Shown here piece after piece: positions 35,195 to 48,500 of a DNA stretch of 64,000 nt. A model generated the notes under the pieces. The model was not told the DNA's origin and searched no databases. It worked only from the letters and a program-made list of their open reading frames with translations. The first letter of the stretch is position 1. Every line of letters begins with the position of its first letter. The stretch is from Bradysia coprophila (lineage: Eukaryota; Arthropoda; Insecta; Diptera; Sciaridae). Location of the stretch: assembly GCF_014529535.1 (NCBI RefSeq), contig NW_023503493.1, forward strand, positions 16,648,001 through 16,712,000. Reading direction: 5' to 3'. The translations under genes were made by a program, and so were the position numbers.

Positions 35195-35750
35195 GTGTTT
35201 TCTTTCGTGGAAGTTCTCACTGGGACACAACATAAAGTGTCTAAGGTTGTTTTACTCAGTCTAGATGGAAACGTTATGCAGTTAGATCATCTACCGAATA
35301 AAACTGTTCATTTATTGGAGCTTGAAGCAGCTAGTGCTCCGTTAGCGATATGGATCGGTCTAAGTCTAAATAAATCTGTTAATGAATATGTGATGACACC
35401 TACCATAGCACTGTCATCATTCCCTTGACTGTAAGTCAGGGTCTTATGCCGGAAAATACCCAAAAATGTTTGTCTCAAAGGTTGTATGATATGTTATGAA
35501 AAACGGAATTGTTTGTCCCAATATTTTGCTTGTAAACACGATAACTTGAGTATTCTTCGTTTGTAATCAACATTACTTTGCAACCAATTTTTAATTTAAT
35601 TTTTTTAATCGACGCAGAATTGAATTCCTGAAGTTCGAAGATGGGCTATGTGGAATTAAGGATCTTGAAGTTATTCCAGAAAAACAGTATTTTCCACTGT
35701 TGGAAATTCAATCAATCGAAAAAGATTACTTTAATGGAATTTGATTTTGT
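35195..35750 (+). pseudogene. Unrecognised two-exon coding relic with an in-frame TGA
   Basis: The first frame runs to 35425 with VVLLSLDGNVMQLDHLPNKT and SAPLAIWIGLSLNKSVNEYV, then TPTIALSSFP and TGA (35426-35428). Two bases later stands a good donor (ct|gtaagt, 35431). The next acceptor is cgacgcag near 35617, and the following segment is open in the matching phase: IEFLKFEDGLCGIKDLEVIP then EKQYFPLLEIQSIEKDYFNG and I, then TGA near 35742. Joined, the two parts read through as one protein-like sequence apart from the single stop. I do not recognise the family. It may be a decayed gene copy, or the TGA may be an allele or an assembly error. Confidence 0.35.
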
Positions 35751-36153
35751 CAGTTAGTTATATCCATCTATCACACATGATGGTCAGCTAATCACGGTGA
35801 TAGTTGGCTTCAGTCAGGGATAGTCCTCTAATCGTTCCACCTTCGCATCTTTTACTTTTGATTAGCGTTAGCAATAAGACTACGAAAGTGGATAATAGAC
35901 AAGTTACACGAGTGGGACGTTTGCGGTCAGAGCGGAGCGAGGGCCGTAATTCACACGAGTCCTTGCCTATTTATGATTTATTGTTGATTAAAAATCTGGC
36001 CGCAAATTTACAAGAAAATAGAGAACAGAAAAAGTACTTTTCCATAGAATTTATACTCAAGCGAAGCTTTTTATATCAGTTATTTGTGATTGTGATGTTT
36101 CGGAAGTTTAACAACGGAAAATAAAATGAAATTGATTAAAAATATATTGAATT

Positions 36154-36612
36154 GTTACAGACGGAAACTTGCTGTCGGCAAGCATTATGATTATTATCGG
36201 TTCTATTACTTCAATCAATCAAATAATTTTCAATCTGTTGATTTCAAATCTTATACTTCAATTTTTTAACGTGCATTTTACTGTATAAAGGTCAATATAA
36301 CCCAGAGCTTGTCATTATTTTTTGCCGTCGTTACGACTATGTCTATTGATCATCGTTGCTTCCGCCTTTTATTCACAATTTTAAGCGGCCAGTCTGAATC
36401 AAATAACCTGTCACATACGGCTATTCATCTGTTATCGATAACGACGGCAAAAATATTGACAAGCTCTAGGTAATATGGTCCTTTAAACAGTAAAATGCAT
36501 GTTAATAAAACTGAAGTACAAGATGTGAAATAAATAAATTAAAAATATTTTGATCGATGAAAGTAATAGATAATGTAATAATACTGGTCATATGCTTGCC
36601 ATCTGTAACAGG
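36154..36612. mobile_element. Foldback of the CCTGTnACAGACGG family
   Basis: Ends are gttacagacgg (36154) and tgccatctgtaacagg (to 36612). The arms pair over about 150 bp (caagcattatgattatta against ataatactggtcatatgctt; gcattttactgtataaagg against ccttt-aaacagtaaaatgc; cagagcttgtca against tgacaagctct). Related copies are at 42150-42526 and 45873-46077. Confidence 0.7.
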
Positions 36613-38139
36613 TTAATTATTATTTTTGTTCATGAAACTGTCTCATGGGAACAGAAAATTATCAAACAAGAAAGATCGCCGTCGGTATTCCTCAACAGAA
36701 ATTTTAAATATTGGCGCTCAAAATGACGTTCAAAATTATTCTAGTCTCGTTTCAACTAACGTTGTATTCGTCTCTGTCTTCCATAAAATATTACACAACG
36801 AAACAGAGACACCACTAACAACGAAAGTGCATGCTTTTTTTGTATATAAAACACATCGTATGTGAGAAGAGAGCTGCCATTTAAGTTTGTGTTAGTTCGA
36901 CGTTGCTTTTGGACCAGCTAAGACACGATATGTGTATTTTATGATAAAATTAAATCGAAATTAATTAATTGCAACGGTTCGGCAACTAATCCCAAATAAG
37001 AATATCAAAGTTTCGAGATTAAGATTTTTAAGTGAACATTTTAAGTAGTTTCCTTTAATTGATAATACCAAAATTAAATATCCTGAAACCCACCGAAAAG
37101 TAAGTAAATATATGCAAACACCCCCCGTCATCTCAAGGCATACACAATTAATTAAAACAAAATCTCAAGATGAAGCCAAGTGTTTAAAATAATGATTTTT
37201 CGTTGCTTTGTCGTCGCTGAAATTCTGTCGCTAACAGCAGTGTTCTATTGCAAAAAAAGCATTAGTCTCAAATACAATTTATGTTGAATGCAAGATGCGT
37301 TCTCCCGTTTCATAAGAGAGTGATTGCAAAAGTATAATTAAATTGAAATTACTGCTTAAGCAGCCCCGAAAAAAATCGATAATTTTTGTTGGTAAAGAGC
37401 AGAGCATTTTAAAGTGTATAGTGTGTGGTGTACACCAATCGATAATTTCTAATTCTATTGTTTTCTTAATAAACATTTACAAGGCGACGAATCATTAGAG
37501 GTTGTTTGCAAAAAAAGGCACGCTAAATAGTTAAAATTGATTTTTTTTTTGGTTACTTCTTGTATAACGATAATGCACGTTTATGTATGGTAAGGATAAG
37601 ACGCGGATCATAATGGGATTGAATTGTTTTATTTTGGTGAAGAGGGATGACAAGAACCTATTATTATTTTCATTCAATTTTGAATATATTTTCTATCCAA
37701 AGCATTGCCGGTTGATACATGTGTCGAGCAGTGTGTATTTTGTTTATGTTTTGACCGGCTGGTTGCGATAATAAATATATATAAATGTGTGTAAGCGGGC
37801 AGACGTTATGTACTCAGAGCATAACCTACAATTCACGAACATTTACAAGTTTATTAGATTCATGCTGAGCTGAATGGGAACGGGTAATAGTGTTTATGAA
37901 TGGAATGATTGGAATATTTTGAGTAGTTTACGGTTTGTTAGGAAATGATTACCTTTCGTATGCGTTGATTATGACAATAATATTCAGATAATGATATATC
38001 GTCCGAGTTAGGGTGTCGTGTGAAGCTCTGATGGGAAGTACTTAAGGTTGTGTGCAATGGTGTAGTTTTGAGAATTTTTTTTTATCTGCAGTGAAAATTC
38101 CCTAATAGTTATAACATACAGGGAATCCATAGACCATTA
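36613..38139. other. AT-rich non-coding stretch
   Basis: No coding, RNA or repeat feature can be supported. Confidence 0.4.
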
Positions 38140-38790
38140 GATTAGAGTTTTGGGAAGCTTCCAAAGAGAAGTATAAATCCAGATCCTTTGTTTCCAACTC
38201 CATTGCCTTCATCAGGTAATGTATCCAGTTCCCAGTAAGAAGTTGTTATGGCGTTTTTCATGTAAAGATGGTAGATCATCATCTTGGAGTTCATAATACG
38301 CTTCGATGAGAAACCTGAGGCTAGTGAAAAGCGGACAATCCCTAAGGATATGTACGCCAGTCTGTTGGTAGACCGCAAGAACAGATAGGATCAATCTGTT
38401 CAGTGTAAATGATCGTTAAGCGCGCAGTGGTTCGTGATTGCCCACACCATACGTCTTAGTCCCGGTCTTGTTAGTTTGGGGAGTTCTTCACTTCACATTT
38501 TCTACACTTCTGGTCGAAAGACATCTATATGTCTGCCTCCTTGATATGCCGTCGATAGATGGTGTCATTCTCGTTGCATCCACCGCACAACAAGCTTCCT
38601 AGCTACCTTACACAGTTCGGACATATTAAAGTCTGATCTCACGTTAACAAGATCGTCAACTTTCTTGTTTCCAAGAATGCCACTGTTCGCCAGCCTCTAT
38701 CTCTAGCATCTCTCTTCCTGTTTTTTAGTCCACTACATCATGCCCGCACGTTAGTTAGCGGGCGTGACGCAAGTCCACTACTACAAAATT
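38140..38790 (-). mobile_element. Degraded LINE with RNase H domain
   Basis: On the minus strand, SGILGNKKVDDLV (about 38645-38685) matches the HSGIPGN-x-x-AD motif that ends RNase H domains of I/R1-type LINEs. Downstream (about 38314-38352) HILRDCPLFTSLR matches the C-terminal zinc-knuckle-like end of the same ORF2. Stops and frameshifts break the reading frame. An A-rich tract at 38788 may belong to another insertion. It is a short dead fragment. Confidence 0.7.
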
Positions 38791-39096
38791 AAAAAAAAAA
38801 AAAATTGGGGACTATTAACCAATCATATAAAATGAAGGAAAGGTCAAGCAAGCATGGATTAAGGAACAGGTCGTTACAAGATTTTTTACCTTATTTCATT
38901 TTTTTGATGTTCTCGGACTTTTCGCTCTTGGTTTGAAATTTCAGCGAATATCTGATGGTGTGGGCTACCCAGACGGTTATAAGTTTCTCTGTCCATATTT
39001 CCCGTGTTTCCTCACTTTCATAAAGTAACCTTGGATCTTCAGCGCATGTAGTCGTTTTAAACCAAATATTTGTTTGGACTTTTTTCAGATTACACA

Positions 39097-40783
39097 ATGG
39101 AAGTACAAATATCACCCGTATACTCAAACTCAGCCCAATCTTTACTACTACCAAAGCAACAAATCAACAACTGCAACGTCGATGTAACAGACCACAAGCG
39201 CTTCAAATCTGATCTAACCTTTCACTGCATCCTGTGCACCGACGTTTATGATGATCCAAATTTACTGTACGAACACATGAAAATTCGGCATCCTCAACTC
39301 TATGAGCGTGACGACTTGAACAATATGATGGAGGAAGAGGAAGAAAAGTCGGAAAATTCAGACGAAGAGTACGAATATAATGTCAGTATTATGGAACCGA
39401 TATGTGAATTGAAACAGACTGATGATGATGTTGAAACGAATGCTGTCTCGGAACGATTGAATGGGGAAGTGGATGATGACGATGATGATGATGACAACTC
39501 CACGGGAACAGGAACAAATGCAGTTTTGCTTCGATTACCGCAAGGTCCTGGCAGAGGTAGACGTCGTGATATTGATAATGAGCGTCTGGAATGTACGCAA
39601 CCGGACGGAACGTGTTTCTTTCAATGTACGCAATGTGAAAAATCGTTTAAGTTTTCGGGAGATTTGGCTAAACACGTTAGATCGCACACATTGAACAAGC
39701 CTTATCAGTGTTCAATTTGCGAGAAATCTTTCACTCATATCGGCAGCTTGAACACACACATTCGGATTCATAGGTAAGATGAGCGGAAAATTATTGGCAA
39801 AACCAACCCAAAGCTAACCACTGTTTTACATTCTGTATTAGCGGAGAAAGGCCGTATAAATGTAAAATTTGTACGAAGGCCTTCACACAGTCTAGCAGCT
39901 TAATGGTTCATATGCGATCCCATTCGGTGAAAAAACCGCATCAGTGCGAGGTGTGCGACAAAGGATTTGTGAACTCCAGTAGTTTAGTGTTACACATGCG
40001 ATCACATGCAGAAGGCGATCCATTTCCCTGCTCCGACTGCGGAAAACGCTTCAAACAATCACACCTACTGTTGGAACATATGCAACTGCATACAGATGCC
40101 TATCTCTATCAATGCTCCATTTGTCGAAAGGCATTCCGCCAAGCCAGTGAATTGGTGCAACACATGAAAGACCATACTGGCGAGAAGGTGATGGCTCATT
40201 TCATTTTATGTATTTCCTAAAATAGAGTTCTTTTAACAAATTAACAGTGTCATGTTTCCGTTTTAAATTACAGCCGTTCCAGTGTTCAATTTGCGAGAAA
40301 TCGTTCACGCAACCAGGAAGTCTTAATACCCATATGAGGATTCACACCGGTGAAAAGGTAGATCTCTACAGTTCTTTGGAACCATCGTGTCGGCCTGTGT
40401 TTTTACATTGAAATTTTAATTGAACCTTTCAGCCATTTCAATGCAAACACTGCAACAAGTCATTCACGCAAGCATCCAGTCTATCGGTTCACCTTAAAGT
40501 GCATACGGGTGACAAAAAATTCCGTTGTCACCATTGCCGCAAGTCGTACAGTCAACAATCGTATTTGAACAAGCACATTGCATTCCATATGCAAGAAGAA
40601 ATCTTCCATTGTCAATTATGCGCTAAAGCGTTCAACAAATCGGCATCGTTGATACAGCATGTGGCCAAGGATCATGCCGTGGACGGGGCATTGCTAAAGT
40701 GTTGGATTTGTACGAAGGCATGCGATAATGTTACGGATTTGCTGGTTCATTTGCGTGAGCATGCGGATAGTGTTCAGAAGTGA
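39097..40783 (+). CDS. C2H2 zinc finger protein with 12 fingers
   Basis: Four exons join in phase: 39097-39773, 39842-40187, 40274-40357 and 40433-40783, giving 485 residues. One atypical N-terminal finger ([20 protein letters not shown]) is followed by an acidic region with EEEEEK and an aspartate run. Eleven fingers follow. The first is [20 protein letters not shown] and the last [20 protein letters not shown], in which the zinc residues are kept (C-x2-C, H-x3-H). Linkers are variable; canonical TGEKP occurs where exons 2-3 and 3-4 join. It is probably a DNA-binding transcription regulator of unknown target. An acceptor (tttttcag, 39081-39088) stands 8 bases before the ATG, so a non-coding first exon lies upstream. 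I do not recognise a named orthologue. Confidence 0.93.
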
Positions 40784-42149
40784 TGGGAATGTTGAGCGTT
40801 AGTGTCACTTTCGATTGAACGGAATCACGATAGAATTTTTTACGGTAACGAAAATGTGGTTGGAAGGTAGTTCTATTGTAGGAATTGCAATTTTCTTTTA
40901 TTATTTACCGAATTTGTTAAACACGCCTTGCCACTAGAACCTATTTTTAGGAATTTTATTTTCAGAATTTGTTTGGAATCTTAAAGAAAATAAGTTACCA
41001 CTGTAACTAGTAATGGAAGCAATTATAATGTTTACTTTGTCATAAAACAGACTTAAATTCGGATAAACGGAAGATTTCTGTTTTCATTCGTAAGTGGCAC
41101 TAATGATTGGGCTCCGGCGATCAATGCCTTAGTTACGTGTGTTACATTTGCAAAAGATAAATGAGTTTGAAACAAACAAAAAAACATTAGCTGATTTCGA
41201 TCAAATAAATCCGAAGAGAGAATTTAGGAAAAAAATATTTCCGATGCTATAATTGTACCTCTTGTACCAGTAATCAAAACAAATTGTGCAACAGAAGGTC
41301 TTATGAAAACAAAACACAAAAATATCTTACAAAGTAATAGAATATAATAGAAAGAAAATTTATGGAAAAGAAAATATCAAAATGAACCTACTAATAAAAC
41401 CTGAACGCAAATCGTACAGTTGAGCTGCACTAATTGGTGCGCAAGTCTTGATCCGGTTAGATTTTAGTATGTTTAACTCGGCCCTGTAAAGACTCTGATG
41501 TCGTTTAGAGTATCACTAACATTTTATTTAAAACCTAAACTAATCGCTAAAGAAGTCTGTTGAAAAAGCAGACATATTGACTAGGGAGAGATAAACCTAG
41601 AAAATTCTATGCCAGTGGCAAGAAAATTCCTTGTAAATTTGACAAATGCTAGTGCTCGAATTGGTACAGCCCAAACTTGCGATAATTACGAAAGAAGAGT
41701 AGAATTCTAAGTGGAAAAAATGAAAAACACGTAGTTGTCAAATAAGAGGTCTCAGTGTTGATCGGATTCCATGATTTAATGATCGAAAATGGCGTGACGC
41801 TTCCCGTTTTCCACTTACCTTCACTTTTCAAGTGAACTTACATAAATTGGTTGCTCGATAATAATTCCATTTGCTCAAAAATTTCATTGAAATGTTTTAC
41901 ATTCAATGGGATTGAACCCCAATTTAGCGTCGTTCAAGCTAAATCTAGAACGAACCATCTACGAAAGAAAATTTAAATTTCCACTTTCCCAAGATTGCCT
42001 TCCCACTTTCTTGTCTAGAAACAAAATTCACGGCAGAAGGTATTTATCTTTCTTTTAGCAACTATACTTGGTTTTGGTGCAACCGACACGAATTTAACTT
42101 TATTTTAAATTACCTTTTTTTTTACACAAAAATTGTTTTATTTCGAATT
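40784..42149. other. 3' flank of zinc finger gene and intergenic
   Basis: Candidate polyadenylation sites include gataaatgag near 41155 and taataaaacc near 41392. Nothing else was recognised. Confidence 0.4.
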
Positions 42150-42526
42150 CTGTCACATACGGCTATTCATCATTCATCTGCTATCGATACCGACGACCAA
42201 AATAATGACAGGCTCCTGGTAATATGATCCTTTATATAATAAAATGCATGTTAAAACAATTGAAGTACAAGATTTGAAATCAACCGATTAAAAATCCTTT
42301 ACGTGTTACGGCATGTTTCATTTTCATTTACATTGCCTAATCACGTAAAGCATTGTACTTACGAGGTTCCAAGTTGTTATTTGACAAGTGGGGAATACAG
42401 CCCTCTTCTTTGGGTCGGGCTGTAACACCCCACTTATCAAATACACAACTTGGAACCTCGGAAGTAATATACTATTGATCGATTGAAGTAATAGACCCTA
42501 TAATAATGCTTGCCGTCTGTAACAGG
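42150..42526. mobile_element. Copy of the CCTGTnACAGACGG MITE with a nested hairpin
   Basis: The left part (ctgtcacatacggctattca) and right part (ataatgcttgccgtctgtaa, cagg) match the element at 36154-36612. Between them about 175 bp of unrelated sequence is inserted after gattaaaaat. Confidence 0.7.
42362..42462. repeat. Hairpin with gaggttccaagttgt stem
   Basis: The arms gaggttccaagttgttattt then gacaagtgggg pair with ccccacttatcaaatacaca then acttggaacctc. The loop includes cagccctcttctttgggtcg then ggctg. The right arm with its flank (tcgggctgtaacacccc ... ggaagtaatatactatt) recurs at 61444-61504 without the left arm. Confidence 0.75.
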
Positions 42527-43824
42527 TTAAAGGAAAATCAAATTAAAATGATCGATTATGACGATACACAACTGTCACACTACGAAGTATAGACTGACAT
42601 AGCCACTGACATAGTTCTTTCAGAACCTTGGACTAGCGACCATTTGAATTGTTCTTATTACATTTGCCGGGTCTATTCAGTTTAAAATCTCAAGCGTTTC
42701 GCATAAGCTCGATCTAACAGTTCAAATGATCGCTATGTAAGTCGATATTTGTTTTCGAATCACGATACATTGAAAATCTTCATATTTGATTTAATCGTTT
42801 TAATTTGATTTATATTTACTTAAAATTTCGTTGTTTGATCTCACAGGCGAATAATTCGTAGCGTAGGCAAATCTTAAAAAAAATCAAACAAAATCGTAAA
42901 AGAATGAAATTCTTGGAGAACAAAAAAATTATGAAATTTTGGGGTTGTTGATTGAAACTTAAGACCCTCGGATTTCTTTTAAAATTATGAATGCCCATTT
43001 GGTCAGTATTATGAATTGGTAGGTCAACTTAACACTTCCTTAACATTACAAAAAATCGATTGGTAAAACAATCAAAAAGTCGGCGTGTGCGAGTCCTGAT
43101 AATTTGATAATGATTCTCCAAATTAGAAGCTTCCATTTGAAAGAATCTAATCATTGGGAAATTATTTACGGCAATTTACCGAATTTTATCCGTTTATTTT
43201 ACAAAACTCTACTAAATTTTCGATAAATTCTAGTGGTAAATCGATTTCCCTAGAGGTATGCTATCTGCTATCCAATTGTTGCCATTAACGAAAAAGTCAG
43301 TATTTTTACTAGAATTAGGCCAGAGTTAATTTTAGCTTTAAGGTTAACGTTAATTTTTCCCTCATTGTAACATCGATCTCAATTTCAGGAGTTAAAAGAC
43401 ACGGCAAACATTGTACATTATAACTCGAAGGAATTAGAATTTTCGTTCGATTCATTTGCTTGCGCAAAGTTAGTCTTAAGTATACATAGTACGTACTTAC
43501 CGAGGTACTCGTTTTAGTTGTATTTAACGTTAGTTTAGTGGTAAAATGCCATAAAATATCGAAATTATTTTGAAATTTTCCGATGCTGTGAATTGTTTTT
43601 GGTTTCTTTTGATTTTATTTGAAGAAAAATTGTTTTTATTTTTAAGTTGATTTGAAAGTGGACTTGTAAAATGCTGTACCCTTAGGTTAGGATGTACAAA
43701 AAATGTGTGAGAATTTAATTTTCGTTTTCCTTTTAAATGAAAAAGCAATATTGAGTTGAAAATAAATTTCGTGAAAAAATATTTTAAAATAGAAAAAAAT
43801 CTATTCGTTTTCTGTACAAGGCAG
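42527..43824. other. AT-rich intergenic stretch
   Basis: No feature recognised. Confidence 0.4.
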
Positions 43825-43830
43825 GCTGGC

Positions 43831-44862
43831 CTAGGGAAGGGATTTCGGTAAAAACGATTTCGGTAAAACCGGTAATACCGGGATCCCGAATGCCGGTTTT
43901 ACTAGCTTGAATACCGGTTTTTTACAGGAATAGAAAAAGTTGTCGAAACCAACGTAATTTTCTTGAGAAAATATCAATAAACGAATAAAAAAGAATAACT
44001 TTACCTTTACAATTTGGTACAAGTACCTGTATTACAATATTTCGGTGTATAAAAGCGATAGCCCTTTGCTAATTTCAAATGAAGTCACCCAAAATCTTAG
44101 GATGTCTAAAAATTTGCGTTGTGATATTGTAATTTAAACTTTAACTATTCCTTCCTAGAAATTCTACTCTAAAAAGATGTGATCTCTGATCTCTAATTAT
44201 CATGACGAACGGTCTAAGAGTTCTTCTGAAGCTACATACTTCTATGGTACTGTCATTAACAAAGAGTAAATCTATTTATCGCTTTCCCTAAAACTTTTCG
44301 TCAGTTTAGATTACAGAGGAGTTCATTTATAAAAGTGGTCTACTATTTCCAGTACACAGTTTCTTTTTATCCTAAAATTTCACAAGTATAAAGTCACACT
44401 AAAAATACATAGCTGCGGAATTTAAGCGATTGTGGACTTTCATAAGAGTCGAAGCCATTGATCTGATTTAAACTAAGCGTCTCTAGAGTAGCGATACAAA
44501 TTGTGTCAGATAAAGCTTTTTTTATTGAAAATTACATGAGATAAATTCTCTCGTTTATTTTTTGTAATAGGTGAAAGGAATTTAAACAACACGAAAATAC
44601 AACAGAATGAAGGTACGCTTCTACTCCATGACTGTATTTAAAGGTGTCCTAATGAAAGTATTTTTTCAAAATGAACGAAGTACTCAAAATAGTGACCTGC
44701 ATTAAAACAGTCTGAAATTACCCTATACATTAAATTCTTCGACTACATTTGAGATTTATAGAGAAAAAGAAATTCTATCAAAAACCGGTAATACCGGTAT
44801 TACAGTGTCCGGTATTACCGAAAACCGGTATTGCCAAAAGCACTCCGGTTTCCTTTCCCTAG
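43831..44862. mobile_element. 1.03-kb hAT-like non-autonomous element
   Basis: Terminal inverted repeats begin ctagggaaggga and end ttccctag. Both ends then carry accggtaataccgg-type palindromes (near 43868 and 44786-44835). GCTGGC stands directly outside both ends (43825-43830 and 44863-44868) as a 6-bp direct repeat. Subterminal ACCGG/CCGGT clusters resemble hAT elements, though an 8-bp duplication would be expected. No transposase ORF is present. Confidence 0.65.
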
Positions 44863-44868
44863 GCTGGC

Positions 44869-45535
44869 CGTTACCACTTTACCATTACCACTTTTTCGTT
44901 CACTCAAGTTGGTCTTGCCATATTTTCAATGGATTCAACGTTTTGCGAGAAATTTCCAACTTGAAGAAAGATCGGCATAAAAATTTACCTTTCTACCTCC
45001 CTTACATTTAGACCGATGGCTTTCGCCGGTAGACTGCAATTTATCAGCGAATCTAACATCTAACGCCCGACGATATCACATGTTTTGAGCTCTATGTTGG
45101 TATCTCAGTCCATAATTTCTACAGCAAACGTTCCTGAAAACAAAGCACTATACTACACTGAATATATTGAACTGCGTCTATGACTAATGCATTCGAGTGA
45201 TTGATCTTTGGAACTGCATGCGTTATAGTAGTATAATCAGTATATCTCTCACAATAAATGTTTACATTCACAGTGATTGTGTAGCGCTCGATACTCTGAG
45301 CACGAAAAACAGAATTATCAATTCATAAAAATTGAAAGATTTATGAAAATTCAGATTAGTTTACGTTCTGCGTGCATACGGGATCAGTTCTAAAATTTTC
45401 TTATCGATAGAAAAAAAAGTGTCTTTTTGACGATGAATGGGCAGTTTCTCAACTAAAATAATTATTCAAATCAGTTGTGGGTTGTGAGGAAAAAGTGAAT
45501 TCAGCATAGAAATTGAACGATTGATCTTGTCAAAT
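44869..45535. other. 5' flank of acyltransferase gene
   Basis: Contains the likely promoter and 5' UTR of the next gene. No motif stands out. Confidence 0.4.
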
Positions 45536-48500
45536 ATGGCAACGAAGTGCATATCTGACGATGAAACCAGTCAGGATTACGAAAGGTAAGTTTTGGATGT
45601 TATATACTTTTGATATGATTCCAGTTTTCAATTGAGACAGATTTTTTCGATTTAGCGAATTTAGGCAACAACGATTTTTACTGAATAAAATTTAAATGAT
45701 GTGTGACTGTCTCTTAGATCTTGTAACATGATTTTCTAGAGCAATCCACTGCTGCTCTTGATAACTACTGTTTTGTACTACACTGAGCTTCAACGGAGAT
45801 TATTTAAATTCTACCAAACGTACGACCACGAAACGCTTTGTAACTTTAGTCTAGTCTGAACAACACCTTTAACCTGTCACAGACGGCACGCATATTAACA
45901 CTTTTACTATCTGATCTATTACTTCATTTGATCGAATATTTTCAAAGATTGATTTTAGAAATCTTTTACTTCATTTGTTTTCAACAAGCTTTTTGCTATA
46001 TAAAGCCTCATTAGTCAGAGCTTGTCGCTTATTATTGCTGTCGTGGTCGATAACAGATTCTAACCGTCTGTAACAGGCGAACTAGCATCTAGATCTAGAT
46101 ACGTTTCCTCTTCATTGTTGTAAATGAAATAAAATTGACCTCACCAGCTAAAAGTAATTGTTTAAAATACAAAATCGTTGATTAATTTAATTCCGTTCCC
46201 AGTTCAATTAATTTGTTAATCAATAATGACGCCAGAAAATACAGAAATCGTAATGTACGACCCGTCGTCGTCGGTTCACTCGATAGAGCATCACATTATA
46301 GTTCATATTGTTTATTAAAAGTGTCGATAACAGGAGGTCATTTTCACTTACAAATCAGTTTGTTGTAAGAATTTACATTTGCCTTCTCCTTCGTACATTT
46401 CATTTACTTTATACTATAAATGCACTTGCACTGGACAGCTGCTCGTCAGAGATAGAATTTAATGTGTGTATGCGACACTTGCTCAAACAATCTTTTTTTC
46501 GGTTTGATAATTTCAGTTGACTCAGTCTTCACGCGTATGGCATTTGGGAATGAAGCTGCCGATTTGTTATTTCCATTTTTACTATGTGTATGTGTTCTAC
46601 GTCATGTGCGATTGATAATGAAAAGAACTTTACCTTTTCATCGTAGAAATAGCCAGACACAATCATAGACCAAGATTTGTTTATCAGTTCGATAACTAAA
46701 CATTAATTTATAAAAAAATCGAGAGAGATTTACGAATTCAAAGTGCAATTATTATTTTTTTTGGCTTAGTTGCGGTATAGTGTCATTTGGTAGACGTTTT
46801 GATAAGAAGACAGAATTTATTATTTTAATTATTTTGTGTTTAATTGAGTGACAAAAGCGGAATAAAATTGAAGAGGGAATCATGGAAAAGTAATTTTTTT
46901 TCCCTTAGCAGCGGATTTGTGTAAAGTGATTCATTTATCATTTTTAGATTCAAAAATTCGTTACGATCCTTTGCGAAAACAATGTTCTGGTTCATGGCAT
47001 TTTGTACATCGATTCCGGTATTTTGCATGTGCTATGTTCGTAAGTAAAATTTTATTTCATTTATTGTTTATGTTTACACCTGTCGTTATTACCTGGGATA
47101 TGCGAAACTACCTAAATTTACTAATTGCAACCCAAAAGAGAATTATACTCGCCCAGATTCACATGTTTTTGTGTTCGAACAAGGTATCTCTACCTTGCTT
47201 CAAAACAACAAAACTTTTGCGTTGTATTAGTGTAGGACTTAATGTAGTTTTGTTTTCTAAATTACCTGAGACACCTGCATAGCAGATGAGTCACTGATAT
47301 CTCGGGACGTATTTTTATAATTCTGTTTTTATTTGAACTATATTCCAAATGACTGCAGAGTTTTTGTAACGTTTTTTTTTCACTTCACTGAATTATGCTA
47401 GAAGAGAGCTATAGCCTCGGTGATATCACTGGAATATGATTAAGAGTTAATCTGATACATAAAAAGGTATCATTCTTTCTCAAACTTGTTACGACGACAA
47501 TTGGTAAGCTTATTGCCGATTGGTTGGAATCCGACGAATCATTAGCTCGTTACAAATGTAATGGCTCACACAAGGCTCGCCTTGCAACTTCTCGTACTCG
47601 GTAAAACTTTCCAGTCAAACCATGTTAATAATTATCTATTAATTGAGCTGGGGGTAGCCATGTACTTTATGCTAAAATGAGCCATCAGAACAGTCGGAGT
47701 GTTTTCTGCGACTGAGCCCCGTACGAACCAATAACAGTCAATAACAGTCTATTCGGTGGCCGACTACCTTACAAATAAAACAAAAAATAGGAAAATCGGA
47801 GGTATATGCAAAATACTGTTAGGCCGAGTAGCGGCCTTAGTGCTAGGACCCAAATTTGAAACGTTTTTTCACCGTTTTTTCAAGTCATTCTATTCGGTAT
47901 TCAATTACCTTCCATATAAAACGAAAATTAGCAAAATCGGATCAAATTTACTCGAATTATATGCAAAATACACTTAGGGCCGAGGAGTGGCCCTAGTCCC
48001 AGGCCCCAAATTTAAAATGTTTTTCCATCACATTCTATTCGGTATATTCAATTACCTTTCATATAAAACAAAAATTAGCAAAATCGGATGAAATTTACTC
48101 GATTTATGTGCAAAAAACACTTAGAGCCGAGTAGCCTTTTACTTCTAGGGTCCTACCTCACGGTCCATTCGACCGATTTTAATGATTTTTTTCCCCTGAA
48201 TTGGTATCAACAATACCCATCGTTTGCCGTTTCATTTACATTTCCATCGTTTATTTTGCCGTAGATATTCCCAAAAGATCTTAAAACACTTTGGCGGCCC
48301 TTATTCACGAGGGGCCGACCCGAATATGTCCATCTTCGAACTTAGTCTCACTGTTACAACTACCTTTCAGAAAAAAAAATGGAAATCGGATTTGGTTTAC
48401 TTAAGATATCGACGTGACGGACAGACGGATAGACAAAATTTTTATTGCGGATTCGTTCTCTATGCCCTTACCGTCTACTTCGAACTCCATCAATTACACA

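Noticed and set aside
39300-39503. Serine-rich minus-strand frame
   Set aside because: Shadow of the acidic region of the zinc finger gene.
46308-46668. Two overlapping frames in the acyltransferase intron
   Set aside because: No match in phase to neighbouring exons and no conserved motif. The exons at 45536 and 46948 join without them.
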